Shown here: one piece after another, positions 45,502 to 53,277 of the stretch
Layout of the letters: each line of letters starts with the position of its first letter
Position numbering within the stretch: the first letter of the stretch is position 1
Source: Fluviibacter phosphoraccumulans
Lineage (GTDB): Bacteria > Pseudomonadota > Gammaproteobacteria > Burkholderiales > Rhodocyclaceae
Direction: 5' to 3'
DNA length: 64,000 nucleotides
Assembly: GCF_016110345.1 (NCBI RefSeq)
Contig: NZ_AP019011.1
Span: forward strand, 1,364,001 to 1,428,000
Position numbers and translations under genes: made by a program
The notes under the pieces: generated by a model
The model's database searches: none
Told to the model about the DNA's origin: nothing
Seen by the model: the letters and a program-made list of their open reading frames with translations, nothing else

Positions 45502-46164
45502 TCAGTGGCTCGCAAGGATCTGCACCATGATTCCATTTTCGAACGGCTCAGGATGTCGCCGAAGGAGTTCCGACGCGACTTTGAAACGGATGACAGTGCC
45601 TTCGACAACATTAACCACCCAACAACCTTTTTTAAAGTCCAATTTAAGCTCACCGTCTAAAACAGCAACTTCATCGAAGGTATTTATCCTGCCCGCAATC
45701 TCATAACCAAATAGCTCAACCGACGTGTCACATACAAGAGCTTCGGTAAACTCGACCTCAATCGTTACTAAATCACTGTTGTATATATAGTCAAGCTCTT
45801 CCACTTTATCTTCGACCATTTTAGGGAAAATCCACGCCTGGGCAGCCGTGTCCCATCGACCGCACAAGCGATGCACTTGGCGAATCAAGTCTGCGTTTCG
45901 TAATTTGTGTTGCGGTTGTAACGTACAGAAACCAGATTCCTTGATTTGCTGATCAACATCAGAAATAACTTTAAAAATCAAATCTATCCCGAATTTCGTT
46001 CGTATAGAAATGTCGTTAACTGACAAAACATGCATGCCAAGTGAAAGATGCTCCGAATTAACATCAATCACGATTTTACAATCGTATTTATCAGCAATTC
46101 TTGCTGCGAAGTACTTTCGGTTCCGCTTCACAATCTCAAGCGTTTTAGTTTCGGGGGCGTTCAT
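45502..46164 (-). CDS. hypothetical protein with HARP-like segment
   Basis: A 220-residue soluble protein, start placed at the ATG at 46164 after GGAGAAAG (an alternative is 15 bases earlier). Residues around 105-125 (LCGRWDTAAQAWIFPKMVE) resemble the W-x-FP motif of HARP-like DNA-annealing modules, but this is weak. No other motif is recognised. It follows the 200-residue unknown gene by 28 bases and reads toward the hairpin array. Confidence 0.65.
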   Translation of the reverse strand: MNAPETKTLEIVKRNRKYFAARIADKYDCKIVIDVNSEHLSLGMHVLSVNDISIRTKFGIDLIFKVISDVDQQIKESGFCTLQPQHKLRNADLIRQVHRLCGRWDTAAQAWIFPKMVEDKVEELDYIYNSDLVTIEVEFTEALVCDTSVELFGYEIAGRINTFDEVAVLDGELKLDFKKGCWVVNVVEGTVIRFKVASELLRRHPEPFENGIMVQILASH

Positions 46165-46192
46165 CGCATCTTTCTCCATGCAAATTAAAAAA

Positions 46193-46795
46193 TCATGCTG
46201 CTATGGCAAGCGATTCCCGCATGTCAAAAGCGTCATAACCAAAAACCTTTCGGATGGCAGCAGCAACAGCCGGCGTGGCGACTTCAACGCCTTTGGACAG
46301 AGCCAAGTCGTCTAACCAGGTTACGAGATCCTCAAAACCTTGGTGAACTGTACTCGCGGCTTGAGCTCTTAAACGAATAACTGACAGAAGCACATCGGTA
46401 GCTTCCCCCCACCCAAGGATTAAAGTCCTGAGGGATGATTTCTCTGAACGATATAGCCAATACCCGAAAGGCACGTAAAGGTCGCTTGAAGATTCGGGCT
46501 CGAAGACGACTGTTGTTAGTTTTTTGTGTTGGGCCGTGTCAATACAGCCGAGCCATGTACCAATCAACTTTGGCGCATCAGATTCGGTATACAAACCGCT
46601 GAACACGGCCAAAGCGTCCAACTCAACGAGCAATTTTGAAATATCGAAATTGGCCTTATGGGCTAGCTGGCGAACATGCCCCAACAGCAAGTCACAATTT
46701 TCCGACCAATGGTCGTGAAAGAATGAGTCGGGGTCCGTGTGACCAATGTAATTGGCGTAGGGCTGCGGGATTTGCACAAGATTGTCGATTTGCAT
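46193..46795 (-). CDS. hypothetical protein, unknown
   Basis: A 200-residue soluble protein, first gene of a two-gene operon. No family recognised. It has a good ribosome site (GGAGAGGAAAAG) and a near-consensus promoter: minus-strand TATAAT at 46826-46831 and TTGCTT at 46849-46854, spaced 17 bases. Confidence 0.65.
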   Translation of the reverse strand: MQIDNLVQIPQPYANYIGHTDPDSFFHDHWSENCDLLLGHVRQLAHKANFDISKLLVELDALAVFSGLYTESDAPKLIGTWLGCIDTAQHKKLTTVVFEPESSSDLYVPFGYWLYRSEKSSLRTLILGWGEATDVLLSVIRLRAQAASTVHQGFEDLVTWLDDLALSKGVEVATPAVAAAIRKVFGYDAFDMRESLAIAA

Positions 46796-46825
46796 CTCTT
46801 TTCCTCTCCATGTTTCAATGATGTA

Positions 46826-46885
46826 ATTATACTGTGTTAATGCAGTTAAAGCAAGTTTGTTATGCAGTTGGTTGAGGTGTATAAT
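46826..46885. promoter_or_regulatory. divergent promoters with repeated operator-like motif
   Basis: Two sigma70-type promoters face away from each other: minus TTGCTT-17-TATAAT (46854 down to 46826) and plus TTGTTA-17-TATAAT (46857 to 46885). Their -35 boxes are 2 bases apart. Between them the motif TNATGCAGTT occurs twice, 24 bases apart (46838 and 46861), which may be a regulator site. Confidence 0.65.
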
Positions 46886-46902
46886 GGTACTAGGTGTTAA
46901 AA

Positions 46903-47094
46903 ATGAAAAATCTACTGAACAAAATCCTAGCCGGCTTTAAAGGTGCTCTTCGAGAAGTGCGCCAAGGCCGTGCAGAGCGCAAAAACGAGCCCCAAACCCC
47001 ATTGCGTTACTCGCAGGACCATGGTCCAAAAACGGATTACTTAACAGACCCGTCCTGCGCTCCCATCATCGGCAATATTTGGCACCGCGATTAA
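46903..47094 (+). CDS. small basic protein, unknown
   Basis: A 63-residue protein starting at the ATG at 46903, 7 bases after AGGTG. The N-terminal half is an amphipathic basic helix (MKNLLNKILAGFKGALREVRQGRAERK), the rest is polar. It has its own promoter with the -10 box only 18 bases before the start. Its stop overlaps that of the last TraG cassette on the other strand by 3 bases. Function unknown. Confidence 0.55.
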   Translation: MKNLLNKILAGFKGALREVRQGRAERKNEPQTPLRYSQDHGPKTDYLTDPSCAPIIGNIWHRD

Positions 47095-47366
47095 TTTTTG
47101 TCCGTCTTTAATATTTGAGCTTTTGGCTCGCCATTCACTTTAAGGCCCGGATCAACGATCTTTCCGGGGAAGGTTGATGGCTCCCGCTGAGGTTTTTCGC
47201 TGAAATTTTCCGTCTGATGATTCAGGTTCGGGTTTGTAATCACAGAGTCCCTTTTAACGGATTTAGATTCCTCCTTAGATGTTTGCCCGCCTAAGTTCGA
47301 GCTGACAGAAGCACCGGAGACAAGCTTATTGCCAGACGTTGGTGCGAGAGGGGTCATGTCGCCCAA
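47091..47366 (-). CDS. TraG tail cassette 3 (short alternative C-terminus)
   Basis: A 91-codon frame opening GDMTPLAPTSGNKLVSGASVSSN, the same linker as cassette 2, followed by a unique polar tail ending KTDKN. The frame stays open upstream through the shared repeat to the G tract at 47461-47474. With 13 instead of 14 G, cassette 2 would read straight into it. On its own it would need an internal start (ATG of MTPLA) with a weak ribosome site. I read it as a C-terminal end used only after a frame change or recombination. Confidence 0.6.
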   Translation of the reverse strand: MGDMTPLAPTSGNKLVSGASVSSNLGGQTSKEESKSVKRDSVITNPNLNHQTENFSEKPQREPSTFPGKIVDPGLKVNGEPKAQILKTDKN

Positions 47367-47494
47367 CGATCCTGAATTTAGTGGCTTGGACTGGGTAAAC
47401 CCAGGAGGTGTCGTGAAAGAAGGCGCACCTTGTGAGGGGCTTTGATAGTCATTAGCTATGCCCCCCCCCCCCCCGCGATTGAGGATTGTTATTG
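47296..47494 (-). repeat. 199-bp direct repeat with G14 tract
   Basis: Nearly identical to 48827-49023. It contains, in coding order, the end NNNPQSR-codons, the G tract (14, at 47461-47474), the segment IANDYQSPSQGAPSF and the linker MTPLAPTSGNKLVSG. Confidence 0.9.
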
Positions 47495-48897
47495 CGTGGC
47501 AGGATGGAGTCGGTCATGTCACGCAGATTGCCGGACATTTCGTCCACAACTGCCTTGTTCTTTTTACCTAGCGCATCCCCCGCATGCTGCAACAGAGATG
47601 TATTTTTTACTTTGCTTTCACCATCGCGCAGCGTTTTACTGTTATCTCCAAGATTTCTTTGAACCTCGTCAGTTGGATTATGAATTGGCGGTCCGAACCC
47701 CGTAGGCGGAGAAGTGCTATTTCCCGGGCCCGCCTGATAAGCCGCTCTCGCCTGCCCGGGGGCAACATCTGCTAGGTTGCTATTAGCGTTAAAGCCTGTG
47801 TTAATAGTTGTGCCAGTCAATGCGGCAATTGCCAGGCCGGCGGTAGCAACATAATTCGAATTACCGCTGTTGATCATGGCTTCAATCTTGCCATAATCAC
47901 TTCCATGAGCCATGCCTTCGTGAGTTCTATAGCCATCCAACGCGCCACCGCGTGCAAACAAGCCGTTATTGGCGTTCATGATTTTGTTAAACGCGGCGAG
48001 CCGATCTTCACCCGCGTTTCTCATGAATTTACCGAACTGATCTTCTTGAATCTTTTCATTCATGCCAATGCTGCGCGACAATGAGGCGAGCGTCTGATAA
48101 CTATGTGCCGTAGACTGATCGTCCTGGATGCCGTGAGACTTTTTCATTTGGTCAAATGATTTCCAAGCATGATCGGACCGACGCGACGCTTCCGTCATAG
48201 ATTTAAAATCTTCGCCATGGCTATCTATGTACTGTAAGGCTGAGGTTTTAGCGGCATTTGTCATGGCCGAGGCTTCAATTCCCGCCTTAACACCAGGCAC
48301 ATTGGTTAATCCCAAACCAAAAACAGCGCTGAGTCTTGCTTCATCTTGTTTTGATAACCCCGCAGAATCAGACAATGACTTTGCCGTGCTCTGCGCTTTG
48401 CTTTGCGCCTCTGCCTCTGCCTTGACCCAGCCGCGTGCCTCATCGGCTCCAAACGAGTGGCTCTTGTCCCAACTTTCAGCCGAGCGCAAGGCGTTTTGTT
48501 TGGAACTCTGGATTGAACTCTGAAGCGCGGCGCCAACGTCAATGCTGGATTGTGGCGGGGCAACACTTTCGTTGACGTTGGTAGTTGGCGCGTTACTTTG
48601 TGCGCGCACTCGGGCAATCGGGTCGGCGGGCGCCTGGATATCGCTTGTCGGCGCACTGCCCTGGTGAGTAACGGTTTGAATCGATTGCGGCGTAGGCGCT
48701 GAACGACCAGTGCCGGCAGACACTGGGCCACCTGTCGATAGTGAAGGACCGGTCATCGACGGGGCGGCACCGCCGCCACCCAGGCCACCGCCGGACGGCG
48801 CGCGCAGATTGCCAAACTCGTTATAGTTCGAACTGACCGCAGCGCCGGAGACGAGCTTATTGCCAGACGTTGGTGCGAGAGGGGTCATGTCACCCAA
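47452..48897 (-). CDS. TraG tail cassette 2 (diverged copy of TraG C-terminal domain)
   Basis: A 481-codon frame, lacking the TraG membrane part. After a shared linker (VSSNYNEFGNLRAPSGGGLG) it carries a domain that aligns with TraG residues about 530-765: NALRSAESWDKSHSFGADEARG against NALKMAESWGKNHEFGSEEAKG, and MAHGSDYGKIEAMINSGN against MSMGSDYGMVEALLKSSN. Identity is partial, so it is a distinct allele. It ends NNNPQSRGGGGHS because of a 14-G tract. The frame is open upstream to the 12-G tract of traG; 13 G there would fuse it to TraG. Confidence 0.75.
   Translation of the reverse strand: MGDMTPLAPTSGNKLVSGAAVSSNYNEFGNLRAPSGGGLGGGGAAPSMTGPSLSTGGPVSAGTGRSAPTPQSIQTVTHQGSAPTSDIQAPADPIARVRAQSNAPTTNVNESVAPPQSSIDVGAALQSSIQSSKQNALRSAESWDKSHSFGADEARGWVKAEAEAQSKAQSTAKSLSDSAGLSKQDEARLSAVFGLGLTNVPGVKAGIEASAMTNAAKTSALQYIDSHGEDFKSMTEASRRSDHAWKSFDQMKKSHGIQDDQSTAHSYQTLASLSRSIGMNEKIQEDQFGKFMRNAGEDRLAAFNKIMNANNGLFARGGALDGYRTHEGMAHGSDYGKIEAMINSGNSNYVATAGLAIAALTGTTINTGFNANSNLADVAPGQARAAYQAGPGNSTSPPTGFGPPIHNPTDEVQRNLGDNSKTLRDGESKVKNTSLLQHAGDALGKKNKAVVDEMSGNLRDMTDSILPRNNNPQSRGGGGHS
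48739..48850 (-). repeat. 112-bp direct repeat, copy in cassette 2
   Basis: Near-identical to 49257-49368 in traG. It encodes SGA-VSSNY-EFGNLRAP and the following Gly/Pro linker. Exchange between the copies would join traG to cassette 2 in frame (the 518-bp offset compensates the frame difference). Confidence 0.88.
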
Positions 48898-49023
48898 CGA
48901 TCCTGAATTTAGTGGCTTGGACTGGGCAAACCCAGGAGGTGTCGTGAAAGAAGGCGCACCTTGTGAGGGGCTTTGATAGTCATTAGCTATGCCCCCCCCC
49001 CCCGCGATTGAGGGTTGTTATTG
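48827..49023 (-). repeat. 197-bp direct repeat with G12 tract
   Basis: Nearly identical to 47296-47494; the difference in length is the G tract (12 here, at 48992-49003). It spans the end of traG and the start of cassette 2. Confidence 0.9.
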
Positions 49024-51662
49024 CCTGCGGCCGCTTGCCGCCCCTCGGAAGCCCGAAGCTGGGTTTGTGCCACATCAGCAAAACTTTGGGTGCCAGGCAT
49101 TAACTTTGAAACATCTGGCCCTGGTACAGCCTTGTCCAAGGCGGTCTGACCCTGATCAATTTTGGCGTCAACATTAGCCACACCCGCGCGAACCTTGGCA
49201 GAAGGATCTGCGATTGGCGAAGGCATACCACCAGTCACCGCTCCACCACCTGTCGTTAGTGAAGGACCGGTCATCGACGGGGCGGCACCGCCGCCACCCA
49301 GGCCACCGCCGGACGGCGCGCGCAGATTGCCAAACTCGCTATAGTTCGAACTGACCGAAGCGCCGGAGAGTGCACCAACCATGGATGCCCCCATCTGAAC
49401 GTGACGTGGGTTGCTACTTTTTAAGAGGGCTTCGACCATGCCGTAATCGCTACCCATAGACATACCCGAATAGCTGCGGTTGCGACCATGAAGCTCGCCA
49501 CCTGGCATGAATTCCTTAGCCGCGACGCCTCGCAATTGATGATATTGGATGCGACCGCTTTCAGAGGTATCGCGATAATACTGTCCGAACTGATTTGCAG
49601 CGATGCTTTGGCTCACACCCATGCCTCGAGCAAGGCTGGCGCTCTCCTGGTAGTTCTTGGCAGCATCGACACCCTCTTGATAGCCGTGCGACTGGCTCAT
49701 TCGAGAGAATGAACGGAAAGACTCATCAACAGCGCGCGATTTATCGACTGCATGCTGTAGATCAGAACTCATCGCATTTACAGCACTTTTGGCTTTTTCT
49801 TTACCTTCTGAACTCATTGCTGAGCCTTCGATCGATGCGCTAAGCCGTATGGGCGAAAGCCCCTCTGGCAAGCCAGCCCCTGCAGACAACGTCGACCGAA
49901 GCGCTGCTTGGTCAGTACTAGATAGACGCACAGAATTTTCGAGTTTTTTAGATACGGATTCAGAAGCAGACATGCTTTCGCGGAGCGATGACGCAAGCCC
50001 TTTCGCTTCTTCCGATCCGAATTCGTGATTCTTGCCCCAGCTTTCAGCCATTTTCAGGGCATTGGACCGAGAACTTGAGATACCTTGAGACAGCGCGCTG
50101 TTGACATCGATCTTAGAGAGCGATTCGCCGCTCGTGTAATGCGAGCCCAGTCCCGGCTCGACCGATTGGCGAGCACCTACACTGGATACAGCGCCAGGAG
50201 ACTGCAGGTCCGGGGAGGCAATCTTCTCGTTTACACGGTCTGCTGACCAACGCCCAGCCAGCGAGGTAAATGCGTAGGCGCTGCCGCTCAATACCGCAAA
50301 AGCGATGAGAGGCGTTGCGGCGAGCATGTCAGCACCGATCGCAAGATCTGTCGAAACAGTATTATAAAAGGCGCCCACGTTGCCATAATTCAATCCAGCT
50401 TTGAATTTTGCAATGTCCTCATTTAGGACCATCTGCATTACCCATTGAATTGCCGCAGCCACAGGCGCCCAAGATGCAGACCACGCAATCAAAGTTACGT
50501 AGGCCAAGATTATGCGCATCGCTGAACCGACAGCTAGGACCGCAACAATAAAAATAATTGGGAAGACAGCAATTGCGAGCATCTGAATGAACATCGATGC
50601 GGGAACCATAATGCCCTGAAAGAAACTGGCGTTCCCAGCAGCATCGGATTTCCATTGTTCAAGGCCTTGTGTCAGCGCAATCGTTTGCGTCGCACAGCTT
50701 GTTAACTTAGCCGGCGAGCCAGCAGATTCTTGGACACAGCCAAAAGTGTCTCCAACCAAATCCATCGTCAACAGATTGAGCATTTGTTCCTGCGTTGTCT
50801 GACCGCTAACTGATAATGCCGACAACGTCCCATTGATCGATTTATTGAAGGTGCTCAGATCGAGATTTACACTACCCCCAGCTCTGGGACCGATGGACGG
50901 CAGTTGTTGTTTGACTTGGTTTAGCAGAGAAGGCCCCATTCCAACGTCGCGCCATAAATAAGATTGTGCCTCAGCCCAAATCTTGTTGGCTGCGTCAACA
51001 CAAATAACTGAATCGCCTTCTGTTTTGTTGGAAGCCCCGATGTAGTTGACAGTCCAAGCCGGTACAGAGCCATTGGTTAACAAATATTGAAGACCATCTT
51101 TGCTCTTCATCAGGCCTTCAACATCGCCGGTTGCATTAGCGTTATTCCAGCAATTCACGATAAATTGCCGGGTTGTGTCTACAAGGGCAGGATTTGAACC
51201 CGCAAGGCCGCGCCGCATCGCCAGCAATTCCTTAAGGGGGTCCATGAAGCCCCCTTGGCTAATGGAGATGTAGCTTGCGTCCGCGCCCTGGTACGCCGTG
51301 CTGGTTTTATTCAAGATGCCATAGAAGGCCGTAGTTGCGGCGCTAGCCGGAAAACTCAAGAGCAGCGGTACGTTGTCAACCCTGTTCAATTGCCCGGTAT
51401 AAATATCCTGGACGTTAATCGTGCTCTTGATACTGCCAAGGCTCACGAGGGTCGCAAATACAGCCACATATTTAAGAATCTGCTGGGGACCTGCCGTGTA
51501 ACTTCCGGCCATGGCCAGAGTTAACACCAACATCAAAAGCCCACCTAGCAGATACACACTCGTCATGAAGCTGCCCTGGTTAAACACCATGGCAACGGCA
51601 TTTAAGACACCAATGTATGCCTGCAAGGATCCGTAAACATACATGTCAAAAGTCGGCACCAT
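48987..51662 (-). CDS. traG: conjugal transfer protein TraG (F-type mating-pair stabilisation)
   Basis: An 891-residue inner-membrane protein close to F TraG in length (938). The N-terminal TraG_N region has helices near residues 30-75 and 340-480 (including the paired stretches from QMLAIAVFPIIFIVAVL on). The C-terminal 400 residues are soluble, Ser/Ala-rich and helical, presumably periplasmic; in F this part handles entry exclusion with TraS. The gene ends NNNPQSRGGGA because a run of 12 G puts a TAG in frame. Two further tail cassettes follow. Confidence 0.92.
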   Translation of the reverse strand: MVPTFDMYVYGSLQAYIGVLNAVAMVFNQGSFMTSVYLLGGLLMLVLTLAMAGSYTAGPQQILKYVAVFATLVSLGSIKSTINVQDIYTGQLNRVDNVPLLLSFPASAATTAFYGILNKTSTAYQGADASYISISQGGFMDPLKELLAMRRGLAGSNPALVDTTRQFIVNCWNNANATGDVEGLMKSKDGLQYLLTNGSVPAWTVNYIGASNKTEGDSVICVDAANKIWAEAQSYLWRDVGMGPSLLNQVKQQLPSIGPRAGGSVNLDLSTFNKSINGTLSALSVSGQTTQEQMLNLLTMDLVGDTFGCVQESAGSPAKLTSCATQTIALTQGLEQWKSDAAGNASFFQGIMVPASMFIQMLAIAVFPIIFIVAVLAVGSAMRIILAYVTLIAWSASWAPVAAAIQWVMQMVLNEDIAKFKAGLNYGNVGAFYNTVSTDLAIGADMLAATPLIAFAVLSGSAYAFTSLAGRWSADRVNEKIASPDLQSPGAVSSVGARQSVEPGLGSHYTSGESLSKIDVNSALSQGISSSRSNALKMAESWGKNHEFGSEEAKGLASSLRESMSASESVSKKLENSVRLSSTDQAALRSTLSAGAGLPEGLSPIRLSASIEGSAMSSEGKEKAKSAVNAMSSDLQHAVDKSRAVDESFRSFSRMSQSHGYQEGVDAAKNYQESASLARGMGVSQSIAANQFGQYYRDTSESGRIQYHQLRGVAAKEFMPGGELHGRNRSYSGMSMGSDYGMVEALLKSSNPRHVQMGASMVGALSGASVSSNYSEFGNLRAPSGGGLGGGGAAPSMTGPSLTTGGGAVTGGMPSPIADPSAKVRAGVANVDAKIDQGQTALDKAVPGPDVSKLMPGTQSFADVAQTQLRASEGRQAAAGNNNPQSRGGGA
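49257..49368 (-). repeat. 112-bp direct repeat, copy in traG
   Basis: Near-identical to 48739-48850. It encodes TraG residues about 765-802. Confidence 0.88.
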
Positions 51663-51677
51663 TTTGATATCCCTTGA

Positions 51678-53270
51678 TTAACGAACAGAATTGACTTTTT
51701 GGCTGCGAGCCAAGGCGGGCATATTTTTAAAAATAATTTCGGTCGCTTCATTCAGGCGCGTCAAAGCCTCTGCACCACGCCGAGCTTGGCGTTCCATTTG
51801 CCCAAGATCATTCTGGTAGCCAGCCAATTCAGTATCAAAATTAGTTGGCTTCTCTGCGCGCTGCACAACAATCCCGGTAAAGGTTGTTGTGGCAACATCG
51901 ACAAAAAGTCGCGCGTAACGGGGTCGTAGGTAATCTTGAACATATTCAGAGATCACAGTACCAATGCCCTGCAAAGCCTCTGGCGAGCCATTTGCGCGTT
52001 TTAGCAGCGAAAGTATCGGCAAGTTAATCCCGTTAATAAAGCCTACCTGTTCGGCAGTCAGTTTTAAATTCGATGAATTGGGTGCTGTGACATATCCGAT
52101 TAATGATTGAGCAGGGTCGATCATGGCCGTTGGTGCTTTAGGGCCGCTTGCCCCTTGTGGATCACCGAAGATGATTGTATTTACGTAACCAGGCACGCCT
52201 AGAACGCTTGCGCCGGCCGAAGCTCTGCCCTCGCCGCTACCCCAGTTATATGTCTGTAATGAAGTACAAGGCATTTCGTTATCTTCGCTGTCAGAAGTAT
52301 TTCCCTGACACTGGGTGACTCTAAAAGAAGATTTGGGATGAGCACTATTCGGGCCGCCCCCGTTCACAACATCGTTTAGCGTGATGCTTCGCGGGTAATT
52401 TCCTTTACCAGTGGCACCTTGGTTAGGGTCAGTGACAGTAAAGGAGAACATTGACTGAATGATGTCCAGGAGCATGCCGTCGTATACGTACTTTCGAGTG
52501 AAGGAATAGTCTTGTAGAGACTGCTCAAGCGCGTTCATCTGAAAGGCGCGTGCCAATGGATTACCCCGACCGGGCAATTTTGATGCACCTGGGCCGCACA
52601 TCGCTTTTTGAGCCCAGTTGTAGTTAGCTGAATCCCCGCTACAAGAAGTATTGGTCGCCGCAACCAAGGACTTAAGCGGCGAAGTTTGCATATTGAATAG
52701 ACCGTCAAAAATGTCCTTGTTGGTGCCATCTTGGGCGTTGGCATTTGCTGCATTCTCAGAGTCTACGAACATCGATTTGATCCCGCCGACTGAGGTATCG
52801 GTAATCATCTGCGCCAAGGCGCATGAGTTCTTAGCAAGGTTGTTCATGTTCTGAACCAATTGCCCGAACTCGGTCATCAGGTTTGACAGCTGTGGACTAA
52901 CCGCTTGAATGGCTGCTTTAAACAAGAGACCTGCAGCGTTACTGGCAGTCGCACGCATCAAAGCGATGAGCTGTTCTTTATTAATGAAGCTGAAAGAGCC
53001 GCCATAAAGGTCAATCCCGCCGCAACCGGCGTTGATACGGGGCGGGTCAAATGCGATCAGATTGGGGGCCAATATCGGAGTTCGCGCAGTCAAAGATCCG
53101 CCCGTCATACCGCCTCGAATTTGACTATTAATTGCTCCTGCCGATGTCGAATTGTAAGTTTGTATCATCGATGACAAAGCATCGTTCAAATTCGCATGTG
53201 CAAAATTTGGCGACAAAACTATGGTTGCCATCACCCAGGCCGCGACTATTTTTTGTGTTTTTTTCTTCAT
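51678..53270 (-). CDS. traH: conjugal transfer protein TraH
   Basis: A 530-residue periplasmic protein of F-type systems needed for pilus assembly and mating-pair formation. I use the ATG at 53270, after GAGGTCGAG; it gives a clean signal peptide ending FAHA. NCWN-type motifs are absent, but PPRINAGCGGIDLYGGSFSFINKEQLIALMRA is the diagnostic TraH block. A C-terminal coiled coil is predicted. It lies 15 bases upstream of traG and starts 7 bases after the traN stop. Confidence 0.92.
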   Translation of the reverse strand: MKKKTQKIVAAWVMATIVLSPNFAHANLNDALSSMIQTYNSTSAGAINSQIRGGMTGGSLTARTPILAPNLIAFDPPRINAGCGGIDLYGGSFSFINKEQLIALMRATASNAAGLLFKAAIQAVSPQLSNLMTEFGQLVQNMNNLAKNSCALAQMITDTSVGGIKSMFVDSENAANANAQDGTNKDIFDGLFNMQTSPLKSLVAATNTSCSGDSANYNWAQKAMCGPGASKLPGRGNPLARAFQMNALEQSLQDYSFTRKYVYDGMLLDIIQSMFSFTVTDPNQGATGKGNYPRSITLNDVVNGGGPNSAHPKSSFRVTQCQGNTSDSEDNEMPCTSLQTYNWGSGEGRASAGASVLGVPGYVNTIIFGDPQGASGPKAPTAMIDPAQSLIGYVTAPNSSNLKLTAEQVGFINGINLPILSLLKRANGSPEALQGIGTVISEYVQDYLRPRYARLFVDVATTTFTGIVVQRAEKPTNFDTELAGYQNDLGQMERQARRGAEALTRLNEATEIIFKNMPALARSQKVNSVR

Positions 53271-53277
53271 CTCGACC

